The notes under the pieces: generated by a model
Database searches by the model: none
Told to the model about the DNA's origin: nothing
What the model saw: the letters and a program-made list of their open reading frames with translations, nothing else
Source: Aquirufa ecclesiirivi
GTDB taxonomy: Bacteria; Bacteroidota; Bacteroidia; Cytophagales; Spirosomataceae
Assembly: GCF_011250515.1 (NCBI RefSeq)
Contig: NZ_JAANOP010000005.1
Coordinates: 188,877-252,876 of the forward strand
Reading direction: 5' to 3'
DNA length: 64,000 nt
Translations under genes and position numbers: made by a program
Shown: positions 1 to 7,388 of the stretch, one piece after another
Layout of the letters: each line of letters opens with the position of its first letter
How positions within the stretch are numbered: the stretch's first letter is position 1

Positions 1-299
1 TCTGCTTTTTTGATAAAAATAGGCCAATCTGAAGCAAATTCAACCATTTGAACTGTCAAAATAGCCAATATTCCTGCTAACGCCGCCACAGTAATGATGA
101 GGCAAATAGCAATGGAAATGGAACGAGGAAGACCCTTGCGTTCTAACCAAGAAGCCAAAGGCAACAAAAGCATCGCTAAGATTAAAGCCGCAGCTAAGAG
201 GATCAATAAATCCTGCAAAAGGTATAATCCCAAAACCAATAAGGAAATGGAAATTAAAACAGAGGCTAAACGGACTATATAGGAAGATTCTTTCGCCAT
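1..299 (-). CDS. AI-2E family transporter, N-terminal part (partial)
   Basis: The reverse strand from ATG at 299 stays open to the window edge, giving 99 residues that begin MAKESSYIVRLASVLISIS. The visible part has two hydrophobic hairpins (about residues 9-50 and 62-90) with an LERKGLPRSISI stretch between them, the usual N-terminal pattern of the AI-2E/PerM/TqsA permease family, whose members have about 350 residues. The family exports small molecules or acts as a Na+/H+ antiporter, so the substrate cannot be told here. It is divergent from the response regulator that begins at 406. The family call rests only on this N-terminal fragment. Confidence 0.75.
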   Translation of the reverse strand, partial: MAKESSYIVRLASVLISISLLVLGLYLLQDLLILLAAALILAMLLLPLASWLERKGLPRSISIAICLIITVAALAGILAILTVQMVEFASDWPIFIKKA

Positions 300-343
300 A
301 AACCAAAGCTAATGATTAAATTTAGTCGAAAAAAATTAATAAT

Positions 344-370
344 TTGGTAATATAGGCCTCTCTATATTTG
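344..370 (+). promoter_or_regulatory. Putative promoter of the response regulator
   Basis: TATATTTG at 363-370 fits the Bacteroidota -7 element TAnnTTTG, 36 bases before the ATG at 406. A TTG lies at 344-346, but the 16-base gap is shorter than the 18-20 seen at other promoters in this window, so only the -7 element is reasonably supported. Confidence 0.45.
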
Positions 371-405
371 CAGCAAGTTTTAAGTTACTTCACTAATTTC
401 ATCTT

Positions 406-1104
406 ATGAGCCAGGCAACAGCCAATTCGACAAAAATTCTTTTGGTAGATGATGATCCTGATATTTTAGAATTATTGGAATATAATCTAGCGAAAGAAGG
501 ATTTTTGTTAGCCAAAGCATCTGATGGGAAAGAGGCCATTGCGATTGCTCAGGACTTTAATCCACAATTAGTGATTTTGGATGTGATGATGCCAACCATG
601 GATGGCATTGAGACGGCTCGTCGAATGAAATCCATGCCAGAATTAAAAGATGCCCTCATTTTATTTTTAACTGCCCGCGGAGAGGAATATACCGAAGTGG
701 CGGCCTTTGATGCTGGAGCCCATGATTACATCATCAAACCCATTAAGCCAAGAGCTTTGGTGAGTAGAATCAAAGCTATGCTGAAGCGGGAAACCATAGA
801 AGACAATCAAGATGTAATCGATATTGGAGGTTTGCACATCAATCGTACGCAATATGCCGCTACATTTGATGGAAAAGCTTTGGTATTACCCAAGAAAGAA
901 TTTGAATTACTGTCTTTCTTAGCCAAAAACCCCAACAAAGTCTTTAACCGAGATGAATTATTGGAGAAAGTATGGGGTTCTGATGTCTATGTGGTGGAAA
1001 GAACAATCGACGTACATATCCGTAAATTGAGGGAGAAAATTCCTGAATATTACATCAAAACATTAAAAGGTGTTGGTTATTTATTTTCGATTGAAAAGAA
1101 TTAA
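406..1104 (+). CDS. OmpR/PhoB-family response regulator
   Basis: A 232-residue two-domain regulator. The receiver domain (about 9-122) has the acidic pocket D15-D16-D17, the phospho-acceptor D59 in VILDVMMP, T89 and K111. The C-terminal winged helix (about 130-230) has the typical PKKEFELLSFLAKNP and RTIDVHIRKLREKI segments. It should bind DNA as a phosphorylated dimer. No kinase is adjacent; the next gene is a glycosidase-like protein 42 bases downstream. The PhoR-like kinase at 48.4 kb is a possible partner because both resemble the PhoB/PhoR type common in Bacteroidota, but nothing in the window proves the pairing. Confidence 0.93.
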   Translation: MSQATANSTKILLVDDDPDILELLEYNLAKEGFLLAKASDGKEAIAIAQDFNPQLVILDVMMPTMDGIETARRMKSMPELKDALILFLTARGEEYTEVAAFDAGAHDYIIKPIKPRALVSRIKAMLKRETIEDNQDVIDIGGLHINRTQYAATFDGKALVLPKKEFELLSFLAKNPNKVFNRDELLEKVWGSDVYVVERTIDVHIRKLREKIPEYYIKTLKGVGYLFSIEKN

Positions 1105-1146
1105 TTCTAGCACAATTCCATCATTTATAGGTAAATTGCTCCCTCA

Positions 1147-2652
1147 ATGAGGGTTTCTAATTTAATTCTAGCGCTATTTTTTTCGATCCATTCCTTGGCG
1201 GCACAAAGCCCTAAGCGGGAATTGCGTGGAGTTTGGGTGGCTACTGTACAAAACATCGATTGGCCTTCCGCCAGAAATTACAATAGTATTAAACAAAGAG
1301 AGGAGTTTATTGACCTGATTGATTCACACCATCAAACAGGCATGAATGCCATTTTTGTACAGGTTCGCTGTGCTGCCGATGCGCTTTATGCCAAAAGTAC
1401 AGAACCATGGTCTGCTTATCTATCAGGTTTTCAAGGCCAAGCTCCTAGTCCATATTATGATCCCATGGAATTCATGATTGAACAAAGTCATGAAAGAGGC
1501 ATGGAATTCCATGCTTGGTTAAATTTGAATCGGGCAACCATGTCTTCTAAAACCATTTTAAGTTCGGATCATTTGGCTCGTCGGCATCCGGAATGGTTAT
1601 TTTCCTACCATGGTCAATTGATCTTAAACTTTGGGATACCTCAAGTTCGCCATTACATAGCTGAATTGGTCAAAAATTTAGTCAAAAATTACGATGTTGA
1701 TGGCATACATTTTGATGATTATTTTTATCCCTACCCTGTTAAAGGAGCTAGTATTCCTGATGAAAAAACCTACCAACAATATAAATTTCCAGAGGAAAGC
1801 TTGGCAGATTGGAGAAGAAGAAATGTCAATATGCTCATTCAGGAAATTGCCGAAACAGTGAAGTCGACCAAGCCTAAGGTAAAGTTTGGTATTAGTCCTT
1901 TTGGTATTTGGCGGCATCAGAGTATTGACCAAGAAGATGGATCTCCTACTCGCGCAGGTTTACAATCATACGATGATTTATTTGCCGATACGGAATTATG
2001 GATTAGAAAAGGTTGGGTAGATTATTTGGCCCCACAATTGTATTGGGGAACGACCCACAAGGTCGCACCTTATAAAGCTTTAGCCACCTGGTGGAACGAT
2101 CATAGTTTTGATCGGCCTATTTATATCGGACATGCGGCTTACCATTTGAGTGATTTATGGGCGCCGAGTGAGTTGGCTAAACAATTGAGCATATCCCGAG
2201 GTTTACCTAAAGTTCAAGGAGCCATCTATTTCAGTTCCCGCCAGGTCAGTCAAAATACCAAAGGCTGGAGGGATAGTTTACGTACGAAGCACTTTGAGCA
2301 TATTGCTTTGGTTCCACCAATGTTATGGTTAGATAGCATTGCCCCCACGGCACCCCACCAAGTGAGTTTAACAAAGCAAAAAGACCAGTGGATTTTACGT
2401 TGGAAAGAAGGGGAACCTAGTTTAGACAATGACCCTCCTCGCTATTACTTGGTATATCGAATTCAAAAAGATGAAATTGAGCCTTTGGACAAAGCTGAAA
2501 ACATGATTTATAAAGGTTCTGACAAACAAATAATAATTGATTCAAAATGGATCAAATCGGGTACAGGATTTGTTGTAACAGCTTTGGACCGATTACATAA
2601 TGAATCTATTCCGGGGACTATTCAATGGATAGTGCCCAATGTAGTAGAATAA
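1147..2652 (+). CDS. Glycoside hydrolase-like family 10 (DUF187) secreted protein
   Basis: 501 residues with a signal peptide (cleavage likely near LAAQ, residue 20) and then the opening ELRGVWVATVQNIDWPS that typifies the GHL10/YngK (DUF187) family. The barrel covers about residues 25-340; its acidic strand end DGIHFDDYFYPYP (D185, D190, D191) is the likely active centre. About 100 C-terminal residues look like an Fn3-type domain. Relatives are exported and presumed to act on polysaccharide or peptidoglycan; the substrate is unknown. It follows the response regulator by 42 bases and the next gene begins four bases after its stop, so the three genes may share a transcript. Confidence 0.88.
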   Translation: MRVSNLILALFFSIHSLAAQSPKRELRGVWVATVQNIDWPSARNYNSIKQREEFIDLIDSHHQTGMNAIFVQVRCAADALYAKSTEPWSAYLSGFQGQAPSPYYDPMEFMIEQSHERGMEFHAWLNLNRATMSSKTILSSDHLARRHPEWLFSYHGQLILNFGIPQVRHYIAELVKNLVKNYDVDGIHFDDYFYPYPVKGASIPDEKTYQQYKFPEESLADWRRRNVNMLIQEIAETVKSTKPKVKFGISPFGIWRHQSIDQEDGSPTRAGLQSYDDLFADTELWIRKGWVDYLAPQLYWGTTHKVAPYKALATWWNDHSFDRPIYIGHAAYHLSDLWAPSELAKQLSISRGLPKVQGAIYFSSRQVSQNTKGWRDSLRTKHFEHIALVPPMLWLDSIAPTAPHQVSLTKQKDQWILRWKEGEPSLDNDPPRYYLVYRIQKDEIEPLDKAENMIYKGSDKQIIIDSKWIKSGTGFVVTALDRLHNESIPGTIQWIVPNVVE

Positions 2653-2656
2653 ATTG

Positions 2657-3715
2657 ATGAATATGAAATTCTTGCATTTATCTGTTAAAGAAATTACGGA
2701 AGAAACAAATGATACCAAAACGATACATTTTTGGCATCCGATCCATGAGGCATTAAGCTATCATTCAGGACAGTTTTTAACGGTTATTCCTGAAATTGAT
2801 GGAAAAAAAGCACGTCGTAGTTATTCTTTATCTTCCTCTCCCTTGATTGATCATTCTCCGGCAATTACGGTGAAGCGCATTGCGGGTGGAGCTGTTTCTA
2901 ATTTTTTGTGTGATCAAATCAAGGTAGGTGATAGTTTAGAGGTGATTGAGCCTATGGGAAACTTTTACATAGAACCCGAGGCCAATGCTAGCAAAACATA
3001 TGTTTTCATGGGAGCTGGATCGGGTATTACGCCTTTGATTTCCATGATTAAAACCCTACTTAAAGGAGAGCCACAGTCGAAGGTATATTTAATTTATGGC
3101 TCTAGACATGAAGATCAAATTATTTTCAAGAAAGTATTGGATGATTTGGAGAAGGCTTATTCAGGTAAATTTCAGGTATTACATGTCATCAGCAAACCCG
3201 CGGCCAATTGGCCTGGGTTAAAAGGAAGGATCAATAAGGCTTCTACGGTATATTATTTGAAACAAGAATTTGGTTTAAATATCCCCTCGGCGCATTATTA
3301 CCTATGTGGTCCTTCAGGCATGATGGATGAAATTCAGGAAGCTTTAGGCATGTTTGATGTACCCGTATTACATATTCACCGAGAATTATTTCATAGCAAT
3401 CCGCAGACGGAAGATGTAACGGAAGATGATGGTAGTTTAAAAGAACAGGAAATCACCATTATTTACGAAGGTAAAGAGCACCAAATCACGGTAAAACCCA
3501 ATGAGACTATTTTAGAAGCTGCCTTATCTGCCGATGTGGATATGCCCTATTCTTGTCAGGCGGGTATGTGTACTGCTTGTATGGGCCTTTGCAAAAGTGG
3601 AAAAGTGATGATGGATGAGGAAGACGGATTGACCGACAATGAAATTAAAAAAGGATATGTGCTTACCTGCGTCGCACACCCTTTATCTAGTGGTGTCGTA
3701 ATTGATTTAGATTAG
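2657..3715 (+). CDS. Ferredoxin-NADP reductase-like flavoprotein with C-terminal 2Fe-2S domain (PaaE-like)
   Basis: 352 residues from ATG at 2657; a second ATG at 2663 is also possible, and an in-frame TTG at 2654 is less likely. Domain order is FAD-binding (RSYSLS at 54-59), NAD(P)-binding (GAGSGITP near 120; CGPSGMM near 218) and plant-type 2Fe-2S ferredoxin with C300, C305, C308 and C338. This is the layout of the PaaE/HmpA-like reductases that pass electrons from NAD(P)H to an oxygenase or desaturase. No oxygenase gene lies nearby, so the acceptor is unknown. A perfect 33-bp palindrome follows the stop by about 40 bases and may end the transcript. Confidence 0.9.
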   Translation: MNMKFLHLSVKEITEETNDTKTIHFWHPIHEALSYHSGQFLTVIPEIDGKKARRSYSLSSSPLIDHSPAITVKRIAGGAVSNFLCDQIKVGDSLEVIEPMGNFYIEPEANASKTYVFMGAGSGITPLISMIKTLLKGEPQSKVYLIYGSRHEDQIIFKKVLDDLEKAYSGKFQVLHVISKPAANWPGLKGRINKASTVYYLKQEFGLNIPSAHYYLCGPSGMMDEIQEALGMFDVPVLHIHRELFHSNPQTEDVTEDDGSLKEQEITIIYEGKEHQITVKPNETILEAALSADVDMPYSCQAGMCTACMGLCKSGKVMMDEEDGLTDNEIKKGYVLTCVAHPLSSGVVIDLD

Positions 3716-3757
3716 TATATCAATTTCTTGATTCAATAAAAAAATCCTTTATTCGTT

Positions 3758-3790
3758 AACCTTGACAGCGTTTGAAACGCTGTCAAGGTT
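3758..3790. repeat. 33-bp palindrome, copy 1 (arms in swapped order)
   Basis: A 15-base arm AACCTTGACAGCGTT, centre TGA, and the exact inverse arm AACGCTGTCAAGGTT. It lies between two convergent genes, the flavoprotein and the aldo/keto reductase. Three further copies (23080, 36082, 49417) carry the same unit but with the arms in the opposite order. It may act as a bidirectional terminator, although no long T-tract follows. Confidence 0.9.
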
Positions 3791-3800
3791 TAAATTTCGC

Positions 3801-4616
3801 CTAAAAATCTCTTGGATCCCAAGCTACTCGGGTATTATCGAAAAGTTGGCTCAACTGTTTCATATCGTCTGTTGAAATATGAAAGTCAAACACATCCATA
3901 TTCTCTTGAATTCTAGCACGTTTGACAGATTTAGGAATGGTTACAGCACCTAACTCGATGTTCCACCGAACAAGTAATTGATACGTACTTTTCCCATAAT
4001 GAGTCGCTATTTCGTTCAAAACAGAATCGTCTTTTTTCCAACCTCGAACTAAAGGAGCATAGCCTTCTACTTGAATACCATGTTCTTGATTAAATGCCAA
4101 TTCTTCGGGCATATAACAAAATGGACTTAACTCAAACTGATTAACGGCAGGACAAATATTGGCATGAAGAAATAATTCTTCAAGGTGTTTTTTGTAATAG
4201 TTTGATACGCCAATGGAACGACATAATTTCTGTTCATATAGTGATTCCAAGGCTTTCCACGTTTCTTTCCGAGCTGTGTCTTTGGGCCAATGAATTAAAT
4301 AAAGATCTAGATATTCTACACCCAAATCATTCAATGTTTTATCAAATGCGTGTAATGTAGCATCATAACCCATGTCATCCATCCACACTTTACTGGTGAC
4401 AAACAAATCCTTTCTGGTCACACCTGATGCTACTATTCCCTGTCCTACTTCCTGTTCATTGCCATAAATCGCTGCTGAATCAATCAACCGAATACCTAAA
4501 TCCAAGGCATCCAATACCGATTGTTTTACTTCGTTTTGTTGCTTGGGAGCATATAAGCCTAGGCCTAATTGCGGCATTGAAATGCCATTATTCAATGTGA
4601 CAAAAGGTATGCTCAT
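3801..4616 (-). CDS. Aldo/keto reductase
   Basis: 271 residues forming one complete AKR barrel. The catalytic tetrad is visible as D46 and Y51 (DSAAIYGNE), K76 (TSKVWMDD) and H109 (LYLIHWP), and the C-terminal phosphate-binding loop shows as TIPKSVKRARIQEN. It reduces aldehydes or ketones with NADPH; it resembles the 2,5-diketo-gluconate/glyoxal reductase branch, but the substrate cannot be told. It is transcribed alone, convergent with the flavoprotein upstream and divergent from the M3 peptidase. Start: ATG at 4616, preceded by the repeat-rich gap. Confidence 0.93.
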   Translation of the reverse strand: MSIPFVTLNNGISMPQLGLGLYAPKQQNEVKQSVLDALDLGIRLIDSAAIYGNEQEVGQGIVASGVTRKDLFVTSKVWMDDMGYDATLHAFDKTLNDLGVEYLDLYLIHWPKDTARKETWKALESLYEQKLCRSIGVSNYYKKHLEELFLHANICPAVNQFELSPFCYMPEELAFNQEHGIQVEGYAPLVRGWKKDDSVLNEIATHYGKSTYQLLVRWNIELGAVTIPKSVKRARIQENMDVFDFHISTDDMKQLSQLFDNTRVAWDPRDF

Positions 4617-4663
4617 GATCGTATTTTCTTGGTAATCTTCTAAACTATTTTTGCTTATCTCCT

Positions 4664-4720
4664 AGATTTGTCAACTTTTAAAAAGTTGACAAATCTATTG
4701 GCAAATCTATTGACAAATCT
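4664..4720. repeat. 33-bp palindrome of diverged sequence plus 12-bp tandem units
   Basis: 4664-4696 is a perfect palindrome: arm AGATTTGTCAACTTT, centre TAA, inverse arm AAAGTTGACAAATCT. Its last 12 bases (GTTGACAAATCT, 4685-4696) are followed by ATTGGCAAATCT (4697-4708) and ATTGACAAATCT (4709-4720), three near-identical tandem units. It lies in the 227-bp gap between divergent genes. Length, arm size and the TGTCAA/TTGACA core positions match the other palindrome family of this window, while the flanking base pairs differ with compensation. Confidence 0.9.
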
Positions 4721-4820
4721 AAAGAAAAATCAAATCAACATATTATCCAATTTATCAAGCATTTGATTTCTTCTTATCAATAAACCTATTTTTTCATCTG
4801 CAAAAGCCAAATACCTTACG

Positions 4821-4828
4821 TATTTTTG
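4821..4828 (+). promoter_or_regulatory. Putative -7 element of the M3 peptidase gene
   Basis: TATTTTTG matches TAnnTTTG and stands 16 bases before the ATG at 4844. No TTG is present at the expected upstream distance, so only half of the promoter is visible. Confidence 0.4.
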
Positions 4829-4843
4829 TGAAAAATTAATCGC

Positions 4844-6571
4844 ATGAGTAGAACAATCAGCGTAGCTGCGCCTAAAAGAAATTTCCTTCCTTCTGATTTT
4901 CAACTGAGCACTTGGGAAAGTGTGTTACCTTTTTTTGAAAAACTAAGCTCTTTGAGCATTCAAAACCTGGCAGAATTACAACAATTTTGCATCAGTCGAT
5001 CCGAATTAGAAAGTTATTTATCTGAAAATTTCGCCTGGCGATATATCAAAATGTCCTGCGACAATCAACATGAGGAACTTCAAAAAAGTTACCAACAGTT
5101 TGTGAATGACATTATGCCCAATGCATCTATTTACGAAGATGCTTGGAACAAAAAAGTCGTTGAGTCCGGCTTTGCCGATCAATTACCGTCACATGGTTAT
5201 GGTATCATGCTTCGTGGGATGAAAAAGGCGATTGACATATTTCGCGAAGAAAATATTCCACTTTACACGGAGCTATCCAATTTATCCACGGAATATGGCG
5301 CCTTGACTGGCGGATTGATGGTGGAAATAGATGGCCAAGAAAAAACACTTCAGCAGGCCAATGCCTATTTGGAATCTACCGACCGAAATAAACGACAAGA
5401 GGTCTATTTACTTGTAGCAAATAAGCGATTGAGTATTAAGCAGGAATTGAATGAGCTTTTCAATAAATTAATTGAGAGAAGACATCAAGTGGCTCAGAAC
5501 GCTGGATTTGACAATTTTAGAGATTATTCTTTCGCCAGCTTGGGCCGTTTTGACTATACCGCTGCCGATTGTTTTGAGTTTCATGAGGCCGTAGCTCAAA
5601 CGGTAGTTCCCATGGTCAACCAACAAGCTGCCAAAAGAAAAGAGGTTCTTCAAGTAGATGCCTTAAAGCCTTGGGATAAAGCGGTGGACCCTTGGGGAAG
5701 AAAACCTTTGGTACCATTCAGTACTGCCGATGACTTATTAACAAAAACCATCCAAGTTTTTGATGAATTAGACCCATTCTTAGGTAATTGCCTGAAAGAA
5801 ATGGTGAAGCTAAATCGCTTTGATTTGGATTCTCGAAAAGGTAAAAACCCAGGTGGATATAATTACCCCCTTGAAGAAAGTGGCTTCCCTTTTATCTTCA
5901 TGAATGCTGCGGGACAAGTACGTGATATGGTTACCTTATTGCACGAAGGCGGGCATGCCGTACATTCCATTGTAACCAAAGATTTAGCATTAAATGCTTT
6001 TAGAAATGTGCCTTCAGAAGTGGCCGAATTGGCCTCTATGAGCATGGAACTACTTACCATTGATCATTGGGATATTTATTTCCCAAATCCAGAAGAAGCT
6101 AAAAGAGCCAAAATTAAGCACTTAGAAGATATTTTAGAAACCCTGCCTTGGGTGGCCACAATTGATGCTTTCCAACACTGGATTTATGAAAACCCAGCTC
6201 ATAGTCAAGCTGAACGAGATGCAAAATGGTTAGAAATCATAGCACGTTTTTCCGACAATATCACGGATTGGTCTGATTTGCAGGAGATTAAAACCAATAT
6301 TTGGCAAAAGCAATTGCACTTATTTGAAGTACCATTTTACTACATTGAATACGCTATAGCTCAATTAGGCGCTTTAGCTGTTTGGAGAAATTTTTGCCGC
6401 CAACCCAAACAAGCTTTAGAGCAATACTTACAAGCATTAGAGTTAGGTTATACCGAACCTATGAAAACGATTTATGCAGCCGCAGGTATTGAATTTAATT
6501 TTAGTAAAGCCTACATTGCTGAATTAATGAGCTTTTTAGCGGAAAAAATCAAAAATTTAGAAGAAAGCTAA
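4844..6571 (+). CDS. M3-family oligoendopeptidase
   Basis: 575 residues without a signal peptide, so probably cytoplasmic. The zinc-binding motif HEGGH is at 367-371 (TLLHEGGHAVHS), with the third ligand expected in EVAELASMSMELL about 25 residues on. Length and the helical N-terminal half fit the pepF/M3B oligoendopeptidase group, which degrades peptides of roughly 5-20 residues. Start: ATG at 4844, just after a -7 promoter element at 4821. It is a single gene followed by a small lipoprotein gene that has its own promoter-like element. Confidence 0.93.
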   Translation: MSRTISVAAPKRNFLPSDFQLSTWESVLPFFEKLSSLSIQNLAELQQFCISRSELESYLSENFAWRYIKMSCDNQHEELQKSYQQFVNDIMPNASIYEDAWNKKVVESGFADQLPSHGYGIMLRGMKKAIDIFREENIPLYTELSNLSTEYGALTGGLMVEIDGQEKTLQQANAYLESTDRNKRQEVYLLVANKRLSIKQELNELFNKLIERRHQVAQNAGFDNFRDYSFASLGRFDYTAADCFEFHEAVAQTVVPMVNQQAAKRKEVLQVDALKPWDKAVDPWGRKPLVPFSTADDLLTKTIQVFDELDPFLGNCLKEMVKLNRFDLDSRKGKNPGGYNYPLEESGFPFIFMNAAGQVRDMVTLLHEGGHAVHSIVTKDLALNAFRNVPSEVAELASMSMELLTIDHWDIYFPNPEEAKRAKIKHLEDILETLPWVATIDAFQHWIYENPAHSQAERDAKWLEIIARFSDNITDWSDLQEIKTNIWQKQLHLFEVPFYYIEYAIAQLGALAVWRNFCRQPKQALEQYLQALELGYTEPMKTIYAAAGIEFNFSKAYIAELMSFLAEKIKNLEES

Positions 6572-6645
6572 GCTGCATATTTAAAGAAATTTTTTTTGTA
6601 CCAATTTTGGACTTATTTTTGCATTCGGATTTATTACACAACTAT

Positions 6646-6879
6646 ATGAAATTGAAAAGTTTATTGCCTGCCCTTCTTGTTGTAGCTCTAGCTAGCTCAT
6701 GCGATTACCAAAAAAACAATCGAATTAAACAAAAAGATGTTCGTCAGGGCGATACTTATGTATACGGTGTTCATCCAGACAGTGCAGCAGCACAAACCAA
6801 GCAAACTTATACCGCAAAGCCCGAATTGGAAGTGAAAGCCAATGAGCTTCGTGCTAAATTATACAGTGCAAAAAAATAG
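6646..6879 (+). CDS. Small lipoprotein of unknown function
   Basis: 77 residues. The ATG at 6646 is chosen over an in-frame codon at 6607 because it gives a clean lipoprotein signal (MKLKSLLPALLVVALASSC) with the lipidated cysteine at residue 19, and because TATTTTTG, a likely -7 element, lies at 6614-6621 inside the longer version. The mature part is charged, has no motif I recognise, and is predicted to sit in the outer membrane or face the periplasm. A strong terminator follows. No function is assigned. Confidence 0.75.
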   Translation: MKLKSLLPALLVVALASSCDYQKNNRIKQKDVRQGDTYVYGVHPDSAAAQTKQTYTAKPELEVKANELRAKLYSAKK

Positions 6880-6911
6880 GAGAGTTTTACTCCCTGTTCT
6901 TCTTTATTATG

Positions 6912-6937
6912 GCCTCCGAATTTCGGGGGCTTTTTTT
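6912..6937 (+). terminator. Rho-independent terminator after the small lipoprotein
   Basis: Arms GCCTCCGAA (6912-6920) and TTCGGGGGC (6922-6930) pair with one wobble and are followed by seven T. The T-tract reaches into the stop codon of the convergent gene at 6936. Confidence 0.85.
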
Positions 6938-7388
6938 ATTTATCCATGAAATAATCCCGAATAAAATCTAGCTGGTAGATCAAGGCCGTATAGATACCAG
7001 CCCACAAAAAGGCCGAGATGGCCATAAAAAACAAAATTCGAGGTAATGGCACTTTAAAAGATAGAGCCAATAAACTTCCTCCTATGGGTGTTAAAAACAA
7101 GGGTGTGCAGGCTGCAATCCCCTTGATACCAAATTTTGTCCAAATCTTAACGGCTAAACGTGCTCGTTTACTGAATACCAAGGGTTTTTGATTTCGCCAT
7201 GCAGCAATATACTTAACCAACCATTGACCAAGGCTAATCATGAAACTGACTGTAATCATCATGCCTAACCAGGTGAAAAGTATTGTTTCCACCCAACTTA
7301 GACCCAAACTAAAACCCGTAATGGGCCCAGCTATGAACTTAATGGCAGTGGCGGCCATGACAGCCGAATAAGAAGACCAATCCATCAT
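6936..7388 (-). CDS. Integral membrane protein, possibly small multidrug export (Sm_multidrug_ex-like)
   Basis: 150 residues with about four hydrophobic segments (10-28, 32-54, 85-108, 115-140). A CTPLFLTPIGGSLLAL stretch near residue 95 recalls the small multidrug-export (PF06695-like) proteins, but I am not certain of the family. Its first ATG overlaps the dsbD stop codon by one base, so the two are almost surely translated together. Linkage with DsbD suggests a membrane or envelope role, which is only inference. Two ATG codons in a row make the start ambiguous by one residue. Confidence 0.8.
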   Translation of the reverse strand: MMDWSSYSAVMAATAIKFIAGPITGFSLGLSWVETILFTWLGMMITVSFMISLGQWLVKYIAAWRNQKPLVFSKRARLAVKIWTKFGIKGIAACTPLFLTPIGGSLLALSFKVPLPRILFFMAISAFLWAGIYTALIYQLDFIRDYFMDK

